64,000 nt of DNA. Origin: UBA4877 sp002399285. GTDB lineage: Bacteria > Bacillota > Thermoanaerobacteria > Thermoanaerobacterales > UBA4877. A program made the position numbers and the translations under genes. Location: contig DAIPGN010000006.1 of the NCBI GenBank assembly GCA_036771835.1, positions 1 to 64,000 on the forward strand, written 5' to 3'. Of this stretch, positions 27,475 to 36,237 are shown piece after piece; within the stretch, counting starts at the first letter, position 1, and every line of letters starts with the position of its first letter. A model generated the notes under the pieces. That model did no database searches and was not told the origin of the DNA. It was given only the letters and a program-made list of their open reading frames with translations.

Positions 27475-28996
27475 CTTGATCCTCCCCCATGCTGGACGCC
27501 AAATTCCTCAAAGCCGAAGCGATTATTTCCCTTATCCTTTCCTCGTCCATGGTCTTTTCCTGCGTAATGCCGGGGTTTTTGCTTATTACCACCGAAACGC
27601 CGTCGAACTGGTTCGTCATACGGCCCAAGAAAAGGCTGCCTTTACCTATAACCATAGTATTATTCATCCTGCCGTCCATTATAGCCTTTCTGGCCGGGCC
27701 GACAAAAGGCACCCCCGACGGTATATGTCCCTGGGTCGGAGCAAACCCTATTATTCCATGTGTCTTTATAAAGTCCTCCATCTTATCCCGCGTAAGCTGA
27801 CCATTCTTTACCGCCAGGGCGGCAATCATCTTGTAGTTCGCCCTGGGAACATCTCCTGCCCCCGCCGGTTCTGTGATCTCAGGGTTTTGCATTTCCACGG
27901 AGTATTTGTCTATATCGGTCAGCTTCATACCCGCCCTCTCCAATGGATCGGCAATGATCGACTGTATGACTTGCTGAGGTGACGACCCTGTTTTTACGGT
28001 ATGCCTGCCTATAATATCCGTGTTAACTATGGGATTGATCCCATCGTTTTCGGATATTAAAATAGCAAATCCTCCCAATGCATCTTCCAATAACGGCATA
28101 TCATTTTTCACATGGTCTCTGCCGTTCATTCCAAGCTTAGCTACGGCGCCGCCGCCAACTATTACAACATTTTTATATATACCGGATTTGACAAGTGCCG
28201 AGGCATTGATAAGCGCATGGGTAGGCCCCGCACAAAAGGCCCTGGTATCCGAGCCCGTGGCATTGGAAAAGCCGGCCATCTCAGCTTCCGCCTTGGCGAA
28301 ATTGCCTCCGCCCCTTTGATTCATATCACCGCAGGCCTCTTCGGAGCACTCCACAACGTATTCTATGGAGTCTGGATCTATATTATTGTCAATAATAAGA
28401 TGTTTAAGCGCCAACACGGCAGATGCCTTGTTGGCCACATTTTCTAACATCACATGTGCGGCAAGGTTTATGTCTTTATCATGGGCCTTTCTTACACAGC
28501 CTACAATGTTCCCGTTCATTCTGAGCGGTACGGCGTCATTATCAATGAGAGACATTATTTCATCCAAATCAATGCCGGGTTTTACTTTATCGCTGAAATT
28601 CTTTAATATGATATGCTGTTTTATTTTAGCCGTCATACTTTCTACAAAGTTTTTTTCAAGCTTGACGAGGTCGAAACTGTCACATAACTGCATAAGTATA
28701 TAAAACTCATCTTCAGACATTATCTCTCCGTTTTTTGAAAATCTGGACGAGCCCTTTACCAAATTGTCATACCAAGGCCGCGGTATATGCTCCAATTCTT
28801 CAGGAGAAATATTACCTATATATACCTGATTAGGCGCATAATCCACGGCCTCTTCGAAAGGCCTAATATGTTCCATGGCTTTTCTTATATAATCACTTTT
28901 GTTGTCTCTCTCCAATTGTTGAGTCGTGCCGCATTCCATCATGATATTTGGAGTATGAACAAGCACATAGCTTGCAGATTTAATAACAGGATACAT
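27467..28996 (-). CDS. grdC: glycine reductase component C, subunit beta
   Basis: 509 residues, ketoacyl-synthase-III-like fold that receives the carboxymethyl group from selenoprotein A and passes acetyl on. N-terminal PVIKSASYVLVHTPN and EEAVDYAPNQVYIGNI are diagnostic of GrdC; the middle has VVECSEEACGDMNQRGGGNF and RAFCAGPTHALINA with conserved Cys. Starts 57 bp after grdB, across a hairpin. Confidence 0.96.
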   Translation of the reverse strand: MYPVIKSASYVLVHTPNIMMECGTTQQLERDNKSDYIRKAMEHIRPFEEAVDYAPNQVYIGNISPEELEHIPRPWYDNLVKGSSRFSKNGEIMSEDEFYILMQLCDSFDLVKLEKNFVESMTAKIKQHIILKNFSDKVKPGIDLDEIMSLIDNDAVPLRMNGNIVGCVRKAHDKDINLAAHVMLENVANKASAVLALKHLIIDNNIDPDSIEYVVECSEEACGDMNQRGGGNFAKAEAEMAGFSNATGSDTRAFCAGPTHALINASALVKSGIYKNVVIVGGGAVAKLGMNGRDHVKNDMPLLEDALGGFAILISENDGINPIVNTDIIGRHTVKTGSSPQQVIQSIIADPLERAGMKLTDIDKYSVEMQNPEITEPAGAGDVPRANYKMIAALAVKNGQLTRDKMEDFIKTHGIIGFAPTQGHIPSGVPFVGPARKAIMDGRMNNTMVIGKGSLFLGRMTNQFDGVSVVISKNPGITQEKTMDEERIREIIASALRNLASSMGEDQDD

Positions 28997-29018
28997 TAAT
29001 TTGCCCCCTCATCCGGAT

Positions 29019-29042
29019 ACTGCCTCCCGTTAAGGAGGCAGT
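29019..29042 (-). other. intercistronic hairpin between grdB and grdC
   Basis: ACTGCCTCC and GGAGGCAGT form a perfect 9-bp stem with a 6-base loop 12 bp after the grdB stop. No U-run follows. Likely a stability or partial-termination element that separates the highly expressed A/B parts from component C. Confidence 0.6.
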
Positions 29043-29053
29043 CCAATTATACT

Positions 29054-30358
29054 TTATTCAAAAACAGTCTGATCATCCACCGGTGTCTGCAGTGCCTTCA
29101 AAGCTTTAAGGACCAAATTCCTTCTTACCGATTTTTCTTCCTCTTTAGACAGTGCAGGGTTGCCCAGCGGATGCGGTATGGCCACAGCCGGCACTATCCT
29201 GTTTGCGCCGACAGTGAGCGATATAGGCACTATGGTGCATATATGGACCACCGGTAAACCTGCCCTTTCGATTTCTTTTACCATCGTTGCTCCGCAACGA
29301 GTACAGGTTCCTCAGGTGGATGTGAGTATAACCGCCTGAACTCCATCGGCAATAAGATCCTTTGCTATGGCTTGTGCATATTTCATTGCATTGGCTACGG
29401 ACGTACCGTTGCCAACGGTCGCATAATAATAGTCGTAAAGTTTACCGATGACGCCCTCTTTTTCCAGTTCTCTCATAACGTCCACGGGCAAGACCCTGTT
29501 GGGATCAGCATTGGCATATACGGGATCATATCCTCCGTGAGCCGTTTCGTATGTGTCCGCGGTAAGGGCCTCGACTCCTGCTATGCTGTATCTTCCATAT
29601 TTAGATGCACTGGAAGACTCAATTTTGTCCGGATTGCCCTTTGGCACTATTCCCCCGGATGTCACAAGAGCCACTTTTGCATTGCTCATATCCTTTATCG
29701 GAGGATTAGGCGTCACTCTGTCAAAAGCAGGCATGGGATATTCCGTGGTGAATTCTGCGCCGCTCAGTTTGGCAACCAGCATATCCACCGCTCTTTTGGC
29801 GCCCAATTCATTTTTGAATACGTTCTTTCTGATTCCCCTCTCGATATAGCTGTCTTCATCCGGGGAACCTATAGCTTCACCCTTCAGCAGCTTTATCGCA
29901 AGGTTTGCCATCAGCGGCACCGCTTTTCTCATACCCGCCGCCGAATCCGATGTCTTTACGACATAAGCGTCCTTTTTGTATAGGTCCACGCCGGGGTTTT
30001 CGGGGTACATGCCGGTTATCACCGGTATCCCAAGTTTTTCCTTGACCTCTTTGCAGATAGCGCCGCAGGCCACGCCATATCTCCCGGCATTAAATGCAGG
30101 TCCGGCAATGAAAATATCGGGAGAATAACGTTCGACCATAGAAAGGACTTCTGCTTTTGCGGTTTCCAAGTTTTCATTGAAGTATCCGTCGCCGCAGATG
30201 ACCGTCGCTACAATAACGGCATCCTGCCCCAGAGCCCCCTTCAGCGCCATGCCCGGGCCTACGACTCCCTCCTTTATAAAGGGCTGTGTGTCAGCCTTGT
30301 CCTCTCCTCCGACTTGACCAAAGAACTGATTTATATAATGCACTACCCTGTAGGGCAT
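29054..30358 (-). CDS. grdB: glycine reductase component B, selenocysteine subunit gamma
   Basis: Substrate-specific subunit that, with processed GrdE, activates glycine for transfer to selenoprotein A. The reading frame is 434 residues with an in-frame TGA at 29314-29312, residue 349, in the context VILTST-U-GTCTRCGATM, the known GrdB selenocysteine site. Without recoding the gene would look like two fragments, ending at 29312 and restarting at the ATG at 29284. Good GGGGGG site before the ATG at 30358, 15 bp after grdA. Confidence 0.97.
29285..29299 (-). promoter_or_regulatory. SECIS hairpin of grdB
   Basis: CGTTGC-GGA-GCAACG, a 6-bp perfect stem with a GGA loop starting 12 bases after the TGA at 29314-29312. 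Position fits a bacterial selenocysteine insertion element read by SelB. Confidence 0.75.
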
Positions 30359-30373
30359 ATTATCCCCCCTTAT

Positions 30374-30838
30374 TTAAATATTACTGAACTGTTCTCTGAT
30401 GGAACTCACTTCCTTGGATATTTCCTCGACGTCCAATACCATTTCCATCATTCCAACCTCATTGTCATATACCGTCGGATCGATCTCGGCCTTTACTTCC
30501 GGCTCAAGAATATGATACACGGCCAGGCCAAGAGATATACCTGCCAGCGGGCCGGCATACGTAGGATCGCCGTTGCTCACGGTTTCCGCGGCCAAACCTG
30601 CAGCCTCGGCTTCGGAACTGCCCAATATCACTATGACATTTTCAGGACCGTATTTCTCCGCCATATCTTTAACTCTCTGTTGGATCTCCAGATCCATAGC
30701 TCCCGCAGCTGTTCAGACAAAGCATTCCGTAGAAGAAAATACGGCCTCGCCCTTAGTAGTCTTTATACAATTTTCGATGGCCGGCCCGGGTACGCCGTCT
30801 CTGTCACCGATAATTACAACCTTCTTGTTATCAAACAT
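30374..30838 (-). CDS. grdA: glycine reductase selenoprotein A
   Basis: Small carrier selenoprotein that holds the carboxymethyl group as a selenoether. 154 residues beginning MFDNKKVVIIGDRDGVPGPA, with TGA at 30715-30713 (residue 42) in the context TECFV-U-TAAGAMDLE, the hallmark of GrdA; the Cys just before it forms the redox pair. Ordinary gene calling would start at the Met of MDLE (30697) and lose the active site. GGGAGG lies upstream of the ATG at 30838; grdE ends 19 bp before it. Confidence 0.97.
30698..30710 (-). promoter_or_regulatory. candidate SECIS hairpin of grdA
   Basis: AGCT-GCGGG-AGCT, beginning 2 bases after the Sec codon, with a G-rich loop. The 4-bp stem is short, so the functional element may include flanking pairs. 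Confidence 0.5.
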
Positions 30839-30857
30839 TTTTTTGTATGACCTCCCT

Positions 30858-32144
30858 TTAATAGCCTACAGCGCTTAAATTTGTATATCCAAGCTCGCTG
30901 GTCGCTCCGGTGATCACCTGGATCTCAGCCTCAATACTGCCATCTTCCCTAAGGCTTCCGTTAAATCCTCCGGCAATAACATTTGCGGCCTCGGGATTAC
31001 CTATAACCTTTTTCATATGAGGCAGCACAATGACCTCATTGGCATTGCCGCTTGTGACCACTGCATTAGCTAAAGAGTTGGCATCGGCAAGCGATTGTGA
31101 CGCACCGTCGCGCCCCGCATATTCATCCGTGACTAAAACCGTCTTTATGCCTTTTTCCTCTATCTTCCTGCAATTCATTATCAAGTCAGTATCAGGATTG
31201 CCAAATCCCTCTTCGCTTATTACAACGCCGTCAAGATTCAACAATTCGACAAGCTTTGAAGTGTATTCCGACGATCTCTCTTTGTCAGCCAAAGTAACAT
31301 TTTCATTAGTAATTATCACACCGACAAAGTTGATGTCTTTACCGTGCTTTGCATACAATTCTTTTATTATTGGGTTATTCATATGCGCATATGTGGTGTT
31401 CTTATCACATGCAGAAACGCAGTTGCCGCTTATCACCGCGCCGTCCATAACTTCCGTAGGGTATATGAAGGTAGGCAGTATTTTTTTAGCGTCGACCCCG
31501 TATACATATGTGTCATGCATAAGACCCTGACTTTGAAGTTGATAAACATATGCAACCCTCGGCAAATCTTTATACAAATTGCAGCCGTCTATTATCGCAG
31601 GAGTCTCATATGTTTCAGTATAAGCCGGTTTGACTTTTGCGGCTGCCTCGCCAAGATATTTGGCTGCCTTGAGTCCAGTCATTCTTATACATTCTTCCTT
31701 CTCATGCCTCTCCATATCCTCTTTGACAATAATATTAAGCACCAAATTGTTTGTCTTGGAATACGGAGTATATTCGGCTCCAGGCCCCGACATGTCGATA
31801 ATCCCCTCTTGAAACCCTATGATACTTCCGCATGTCACAACTGCAGCGCCCTTCATTACTAAGGTTTTGCCGGAACCAACGGTATTGACCTTGCTCATAA
31901 AGCCCGGAAATACTCCACCCTTACCCTCAACTTTTACTCTAGGTTCGATTACGTCCTTTACCGGTATTATCCTCACATCTTCACCCGGTCTTGCGATATC
32001 CAGTTCCAGCGATGCAATGCGTTCGTCCTCTTTTAACATAGCGGCAAGTTCATTGGCATTTACATGTAGAATGTCGTCTGTTATGCAGGTATCATCATCA
32101 AACTTGATATCACTGATAGGAACATAGCCAAGCTCCAGCTTCAT
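30858..32144 (-). CDS. grdE: glycine reductase component B proprotein (alpha and beta subunits)
   Basis: 428 residues, made as a proprotein that is cleaved to create a pyruvoyl group from Cys242. The segment AVISGNCVSACDKNTTYAH places the Cys at residue 242 when the ATG at 32144 is used, the same position as in characterised GrdE. The pyruvoyl carbonyl binds glycine as a Schiff base. AGGAGG lies 7 bp before this ATG; the GTG three codons upstream lies in the ribosome-binding site. Upstream of grdA, downstream of trxA. Confidence 0.96.
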   Translation of the reverse strand: MKLELGYVPISDIKFDDDTCITDDILHVNANELAAMLKEDERIASLELDIARPGEDVRIIPVKDVIEPRVKVEGKGGVFPGFMSKVNTVGSGKTLVMKGAAVVTCGSIIGFQEGIIDMSGPGAEYTPYSKTNNLVLNIIVKEDMERHEKEECIRMTGLKAAKYLGEAAAKVKPAYTETYETPAIIDGCNLYKDLPRVAYVYQLQSQGLMHDTYVYGVDAKKILPTFIYPTEVMDGAVISGNCVSACDKNTTYAHMNNPIIKELYAKHGKDINFVGVIITNENVTLADKERSSEYTSKLVELLNLDGVVISEEGFGNPDTDLIMNCRKIEEKGIKTVLVTDEYAGRDGASQSLADANSLANAVVTSGNANEVIVLPHMKKVIGNPEAANVIAGGFNGSLREDGSIEAEIQVITGATSELGYTNLSAVGY

Positions 32145-32156
32145 AGCATTCACCTC

Positions 32157-32471
32157 CTACAGATTCCTTTTAATCATATCCTCTACCATTTGGATGGTCA
32201 CATTGGAAGTCACTTCATCCACCCTGGCGCCGTTTTTATAGATGCCTATGGTTGGAAGACCCATTACTCTCTGGCTTATGGAAAGTCTTCTATTCGCAGC
32301 GGTGTCTAATTTGCAAAACTTTACCTTATCGCCGTATACATCCTCCAATTTCTCCACCTGCGGCATCAGTTCCTTGCATGGTTCACATTTGGGACCCCAG
32401 AAATCCACAAGAGCTGTTCCTGAATAATTTATTACCTCGGCATCAAAATTATCCTTATCGACCACTAACAT
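32157..32471 (-). CDS. trxA: thioredoxin with CEPC active site, glycine-reductase type
   Basis: 104 residues, thioredoxin fold. The active site reads FWGPKCEPCKELMP with Cys29 and Cys32, so WCGPC is replaced by KCEPC. The cis-Pro loop GLPTIGIYKNG is intact. In glycine reductase organisms thioredoxin reduces selenoprotein A after each turnover, which explains the gene's place in the operon. No thioredoxin reductase gene is in the window. Overlaps the grdX end by 7 bp, with AGGAGGTG before the ATG. Confidence 0.9.
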   Translation of the reverse strand: MLVVDKDNFDAEVINYSGTALVDFWGPKCEPCKELMPQVEKLEDVYGDKVKFCKLDTAANRRLSISQRVMGLPTIGIYKNGARVDEVTSNVTIQMVEDMIKRNL

Positions 32472-32812
32472 TTTCTCACCTCCTTTAACGCATCTTTCAC
32501 TAATTGTGCATCGATTTCCTTGAAGTCATTCAATGCACCTTTATATGAACAAAACTCATTACTTAAAATGCTGTCGATCAATGAGATTTCATCCATATCA
32601 GACTGACTTTCGGAAGTTAATACAAGAGATCTGACCGGGATTTTATGTACGTCGATGTTTAGCGATAACGGATGGATGTAGAAATGATAACCACGATATA
32701 TATACTCCCGGGCAATTTTGAAGACTTGGTTGACCTCTTCGGTGTAGACAACGTTTTCTGCATTGCATGCTTCAGCGACTATATCGTTATTAGTAATAAT
32801 GATATAACTCAT
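32465..32812 (-). CDS. grdX: GrdX family protein
   Basis: About 115 residues, starting MSYIIITNNDIVAEACNAEN. The family is found only with glycine/betaine/sarcosine reductase operons and its job is unknown. The ATG at 32812 is preceded by GGGGTGGGGGGTGG; the longer frame to 32860 would run into the riboswitch terminator and is rejected. First gene of the operon, 20 bp after the terminator U-run. Confidence 0.85.
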   Translation of the reverse strand: MSYIIITNNDIVAEACNAENVVYTEEVNQVFKIAREYIYRGYHFYIHPLSLNIDVHKIPVRSLVLTSESQSDMDEISLIDSILSNEFCSYKGALNDFKEIDAQLVKDALKEVRKC

Positions 32813-32831
32813 ATCCACCCCCCACCCCAAT

Positions 32832-32867
32832 AAAAAAAGTAATAGCGGAAAAACCTCCACTATTACT
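32832..32867 (-). terminator. riboswitch-controlled terminator of the grd operon
   Basis: AGTAATAGTGGA pairs with TCCGCTATTACT (one G-T pair) over 12 bp, with a 6-base loop, and is followed by TTTTTTATT. Its first two bases are also the end of the aptamer II P1 helix, so glycine binding, which stabilises P1, should hinder the terminator. Confidence 0.9.
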
Positions 32868-33038
32868 CTGTCTCCTTACCTGAGAGATTATCCCTAGGGA
32901 CTTCACCTTCGGTGATATAAAACTTTCCAGAGCTTTATCCAGACTCGGTTCGTTCGCCTGAGAGTTTTGCTGTATACCGTGGCGTATGCAGCTTGCACCT
33001 TCGGCTCCCCCTGAAAAGGTCTCTTCCGCGTCCTTCAT
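32866..33038 (-). promoter_or_regulatory. tandem glycine riboswitch
   Basis: Two glycine aptamers in a row on the minus strand. Aptamer I (about 33038-32942) has GAGCCGAAGGTGCAAGC and AACTCTCAGGCGAACG. Aptamer II (about 32932-32866) has CACCGAAGGTG, TCTCTCAGGTAAGGAGAC and a closing P1 helix of CTCTG (32932-32928) with CAGAG (32870-32866). These are the conserved cores of the class. It leads the glycine reductase operon, so glycine should turn on its own degradation. No protein is coded across 32813-33236. Confidence 0.95.
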
Positions 33039-33068
33039 CTAAAATATTATTTTATTGTAATATTTTAG
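33039..33068 (-). repeat. AT-rich inverted repeat just before the riboswitch
   Basis: CTAAAATATTA and TAATATTTTAG form a perfect 11-bp inverted repeat around an 8-base loop, directly abutting aptamer I. If transcription starts near 33090 it lies in the 5' leader. Could be a leader hairpin or an operator. Confidence 0.6.
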
Positions 33069-33096
33069 CAAAAATATTTTTGTTATATCTTTAATT

Positions 33097-33125
33097 ATTT
33101 TAACATATATTATTCATTTTTTCAA
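33097..33125 (-). promoter_or_regulatory. sigma-A promoter of the glycine reductase operon
   Basis: TTGAAA (33125-33120) and TAAAAT (33102-33097) spaced by exactly 17 bp in an AT-rich region, giving a start near 33090, about 50 bases before the riboswitch. Confidence 0.7.
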
Positions 33126-33236
33126 TATGTTCATATCGAATAATATCCATAATAAATAATGATTCCATATCTTTTATTCACATTTATCTGTTAAATTACT
33201 CATTATCACATTTTTATAACAAGATAAAAGCTATTT

Positions 33237-33719
33237 TCAAGACTCCAGCTCAAGCAAAAATTTCTTTACTCCTAGGCCAAGGCCAAATCCTACCATACTG
33301 CCATCCTTACCTACGACCCTATGGCACGGTATTACAAAAGGAATTGGGTTGGCTCCCACGGCCCTGCCGACAGCTCTTGCCGCTTTTGGTTTGGCTATGT
33401 CCTTTGCTATGTCGCCGTATGTTGTGGTTGTTCCATATGGGATCCTCATAAGCTCATTCCATACCTTCATACTAAATGGTGTTCCGTCAATATATAACGG
33501 CAGTTCAAATATATTTAATCTCTTAGTGAAATAAAGCCCCAGCTGATTTTTAGCTTCACTTAGGACCCCGCTATTATTCTCAACAGCTTTCCCATACTTT
33601 CCTATACCCTTGAAAAAGCGGTCATAATCGCTGTCAATTCGTAAGATCTTATCGTCTAACGATGCCATATAAATAGTGCCCGCCGGCGTACTGGTATTGT
33701 AGAGCATATATTTAACCAT
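33237..33719 (-). CDS. ogt: methylated-DNA--protein-cysteine methyltransferase
   Basis: Suicide repair enzyme that removes methyl groups from O6-methylguanine. 160 residues. The acceptor motif FVIPCHRVVG has Cys132; the upstream helix-turn-helix AARAVGRAVGANP with the Arg finger is intact. Single gene, GGGGGG site before the ATG, between the VanW gene and the grd promoter. Confidence 0.97.
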   Translation of the reverse strand: MVKYMLYNTSTPAGTIYMASLDDKILRIDSDYDRFFKGIGKYGKAVENNSGVLSEAKNQLGLYFTKRLNIFELPLYIDGTPFSMKVWNELMRIPYGTTTTYGDIAKDIAKPKAARAVGRAVGANPIPFVIPCHRVVGKDGSMVGFGLGLGVKKFLLELES

Positions 33720-33758
33720 ATCTTCACCCCCCTAAATATCATAGCTACATATGCATAA

Positions 33759-35138
33759 TTACTCGGTTGTTTTAACAGATGTTACCATATTGGAATTGCG
33801 TTTTATTATTTGGTTGACCGGTTTGTAGGTATCCTTGTGCAGCAGTTCCTTCTTTATAAGCTTATTTTCCTTATTATAGATCAACTTGTAAACATTCACT
33901 TTATATCCCTTGTGGGACGCCCTCTCTACAATCTGCGTTCCCGGCTGCAGAGTTTTATCTTCCTCATATTCGGTCACCGGTTCGACCACATTCAAAACCT
34001 CGGTGCTCAGACGTATGGTACAATTATTGACACTGCTGTCTCCATAGATATCTACGTGAAATTTATTGCCTTTTATATATGCCCTAATATATATAGGATT
34101 CTCAGATGTGTTTTTGAATTTAAAATCCAACACATCTCCAGATATCGTGGCATCCTGTCCAACCGGTACATAGGATACGGGAAATGAGTGATGGTATCTT
34201 TCGGTAATATCCAAATTTGCCCTAACTGCCGCATTAAAAACTGTCGTAGCTATTTGACATACGCCGCCGCCATAGTCAGGCACCATCTTGCCGTTTACTA
34301 TGACCGGGGCCTCGAAATATCCATTTTCCTTGACCCTGGGCCCCAACACCTTGTTTAAAGAAAACACCTCGCCGGGCATTAGGATGTAGCCGTTAATTGC
34401 ATTGGCAGCGGTTTTTAAATTCAGCGTACGGTTGGCATCAGCGGAATTAAAGGCTGTGGAATATTGACTTACTATTCCCTTTATTGGCGCCAACATCCGG
34501 CTCGTGATCTTAGGTTCTACTTCCTCTACAGGGAGCACAGCATTAACATCATCGGGGCTCGATTTAAGAACATTTAAAGCAGAATCCGTATCCAATTTAT
34601 AGCCCACTTGATGCGGTATCACCTTTATAGCCCCATTGCTTCCGAAGACAATACCCGCATTAACTGCCGGTTTATCGACATCGGCAGCAATTTTTTCCAA
34701 GAGTCCGGCTGCCCTTTTTTCATCCATAGTCGGTTTTACCTCAATATTTACGAACTGTCTTCCGCTCCCGACATCGGCAATATCTTTAAGCCTCAAAATA
34801 ACATTCCCTTCCCTGCCAAATGTATATGCCCTGCCGACCGCATTTTTAAAATCGTACCGATAGATATCCGAAAATGCAATAACGTATTGTTTATCCATCA
34901 CATCTATGGTTATATCTTTGTCTTCTCCCGCATATGTCTTCCTGAGAAAGTTCTGCAGTTCTACAGGCGTCATTCCCCCAACCTCTACGCCGTTTACCTT
35001 TACCCCTTTGTATATAACGGGTCTGTTTATATACAGAAATACGTAGGTACATATAAAAGTAATAATTGCCAATAAGATAAGCAAAAAAATACTTTTTAAC
35101 TTTCTCCTACTCTTACCGGGGACCCCATTAGATATCAT
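33759..35138 (-). CDS. VanW family cell-surface protein
   Basis: 459 residues. Basic N-terminus and one membrane anchor (about residues 14-36, IFLLILLAIITFICTYVFLY), then peptidoglycan-binding-4 type repeats (KGVKVNGVEVGGMTPVELQN) and a VanW domain with FSLNKVLGPRVKENGYFEAPV and PDYGGGVCQIATTVFNAA; the C-terminal part resembles a G5-like strand domain. Probably anchored outside and bound to cell wall; exact role unknown. Not by itself evidence of vancomycin resistance, since no vanA-type genes are nearby. Confidence 0.9.
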   Translation of the reverse strand: MISNGVPGKSRRKLKSIFLLILLAIITFICTYVFLYINRPVIYKGVKVNGVEVGGMTPVELQNFLRKTYAGEDKDITIDVMDKQYVIAFSDIYRYDFKNAVGRAYTFGREGNVILRLKDIADVGSGRQFVNIEVKPTMDEKRAAGLLEKIAADVDKPAVNAGIVFGSNGAIKVIPHQVGYKLDTDSALNVLKSSPDDVNAVLPVEEVEPKITSRMLAPIKGIVSQYSTAFNSADANRTLNLKTAANAINGYILMPGEVFSLNKVLGPRVKENGYFEAPVIVNGKMVPDYGGGVCQIATTVFNAAVRANLDITERYHHSFPVSYVPVGQDATISGDVLDFKFKNTSENPIYIRAYIKGNKFHVDIYGDSSVNNCTIRLSTEVLNVVEPVTEYEEDKTLQPGTQIVERASHKGYKVNVYKLIYNKENKLIKKELLHKDTYKPVNQIIKRNSNMVTSVKTTE

Positions 35139-35202
35139 GATGCTTTACCCCCTATGCATAAAACGCTGAATTTTTTTCTGCGTGACCATAATATATGACT
35201 AC

Positions 35203-35231
35203 AATATAACTTATAATCAGAGTGTAGGCAA
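35203..35231 (-). promoter_or_regulatory. candidate promoter of the VanW gene
   Basis: TTGCCT (35231-35226), 17 bp, TATATT (35208-35203), about 65 bp before the VanW start. Fair match only. The rest of 35139-35332 shows nothing else I can name. Confidence 0.35.
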
Positions 35232-35332
35232 ACTGACAGACGCAGTGCAATTTTGTGGTTGCGCGAGAATGGCACGATCTGAACTTATAATGTATTTGAT
35301 TTAATTATAGCACAGCACTTCCTTGTTAATAT

Positions 35333-35965
35333 TTAAGAATTGGTTAAATAATAATTACATAATTGCTTTACGGGGCAAATTTCACATTGAGGTCGCCTGG
35401 AATGGCAGATATTTCTTCCGTGAAAAATGAGCAGATGATGAGAGAGAGACCACAATTCCTCAGGCAAAACATCCATTAGATCTCTTTCCACCTGTTCCGG
35501 ATTCTTTCCATCGGATAGGCCTAATCTGCGTGAGACCCTAAAAACATGCGTATCGACGCCTATAGCCGGCACACCGAAGGCATTGCTCAGCACAACGTTG
35601 GCAGTCTTTCTTCCGACACCGGGCAGTCTCATCAAATCCTCCCTGCTTTTAGGTACCATGCCGGAAAATTCATCTTCCAACATCCTGCATGTAGCCAGTA
35701 TATTCTTTGCCTTGTTATGATAGAAACCGCATGATCTGATTTCTTGTTCCAACTGCTGTTGGCTTATACCAAGGTAGTCCACCGGCTTTTTATATTCTTC
35801 AAAAAGTCTGCCGGTAACCTCGTTTACTCTTTTATCTGTACACTGGGCAGATAATATTGTGGCAATCAGAAGCTCGAAAGAATTGGAAAAATGTAATGCC
35901 GCTTTTGCATCGGGATAAGTTTTTTTTAGTGTTTTTACTATAGTCAATGCTTTTTCTCTATCCAA
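35333..35965 (-). CDS. nth: endonuclease III
   Basis: Base-excision-repair glycosylase/AP lyase for oxidised pyrimidines. 210 residues. Helix-hairpin-helix LPGVGRKTANVV with catalytic Lys120, IGVDTHVFRVSRRLGL with Asp138, and a 4Fe-4S site of Cys187, 194, 197 and 203 in the family spacing. TTG start at 35965 with AGGAGG 9 bp upstream. Confidence 0.97.
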   Translation of the reverse strand: MDREKALTIVKTLKKTYPDAKAALHFSNSFELLIATILSAQCTDKRVNEVTGRLFEEYKKPVDYLGISQQQLEQEIRSCGFYHNKAKNILATCRMLEDEFSGMVPKSREDLMRLPGVGRKTANVVLSNAFGVPAIGVDTHVFRVSRRLGLSDGKNPEQVERDLMDVLPEELWSLSHHLLIFHGRNICHSRRPQCEICPVKQLCNYYLTNS

Positions 35966-36091
35966 TATATATTACCTCCTAAATCTGAATAAAAGAAATA
36001 ACTTTTATGAGAAAATGACTTCCAATACATATGATACTATAATCAACGAGTAATGAAAACAACACACATCCATGTAATATAAATTATACTC

Positions 36092-36132
36092 AAAAGACAG
36101 GCAGGGTAATATCTTTTCCCAGCCTGTCTTTT
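36092..36132. terminator. long-loop hairpin before nth
   Basis: AAAAGACAGGC and GCCTGTCTTTT make a perfect 11-bp stem with a 19-base loop. On the minus strand the second arm ends in TTTT. The 266-bp gap 35966-36231 holds this, the opuC terminator and otherwise AT-rich sequence without a gene. Confidence 0.55.
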
Positions 36133-36203
36133 CCCCAATAATAGTTCACTTACACTTATTAATATATAAGCCGTCCCACCTTAACTTTAATAATGTTATA
36201 TTT

Positions 36204-36237
36204 TAAAAAAATATAAAGGGCGATCTGCCCTTTATAT
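36204..36237 (-). terminator. intrinsic terminator of the osmoprotectant operon
   Basis: ATATAAAGGGC and GCCCTTTATAT form a perfect 11-bp stem (5-base loop) followed by TTTTTTTAAA. The 5' arm contains the stop codon of the last binding protein. Confidence 0.9.

Noticed and set aside
29312..29314. grdB as a frameshifted or broken gene
   Set aside because: The TGA is in the known selenocysteine context with a hairpin after it, so it is recoding and not a defect.
32813..33038. Frame across the glycine riboswitch (83 codons)
   Set aside because: It overlaps conserved aptamer bases and the terminator; an RNA element, not a protein.
33759..35138. Vancomycin-resistance gene
   Set aside because: VanW domains are common in clostridia without any van operon, and no vanH/A/X or vanR/S genes are near.
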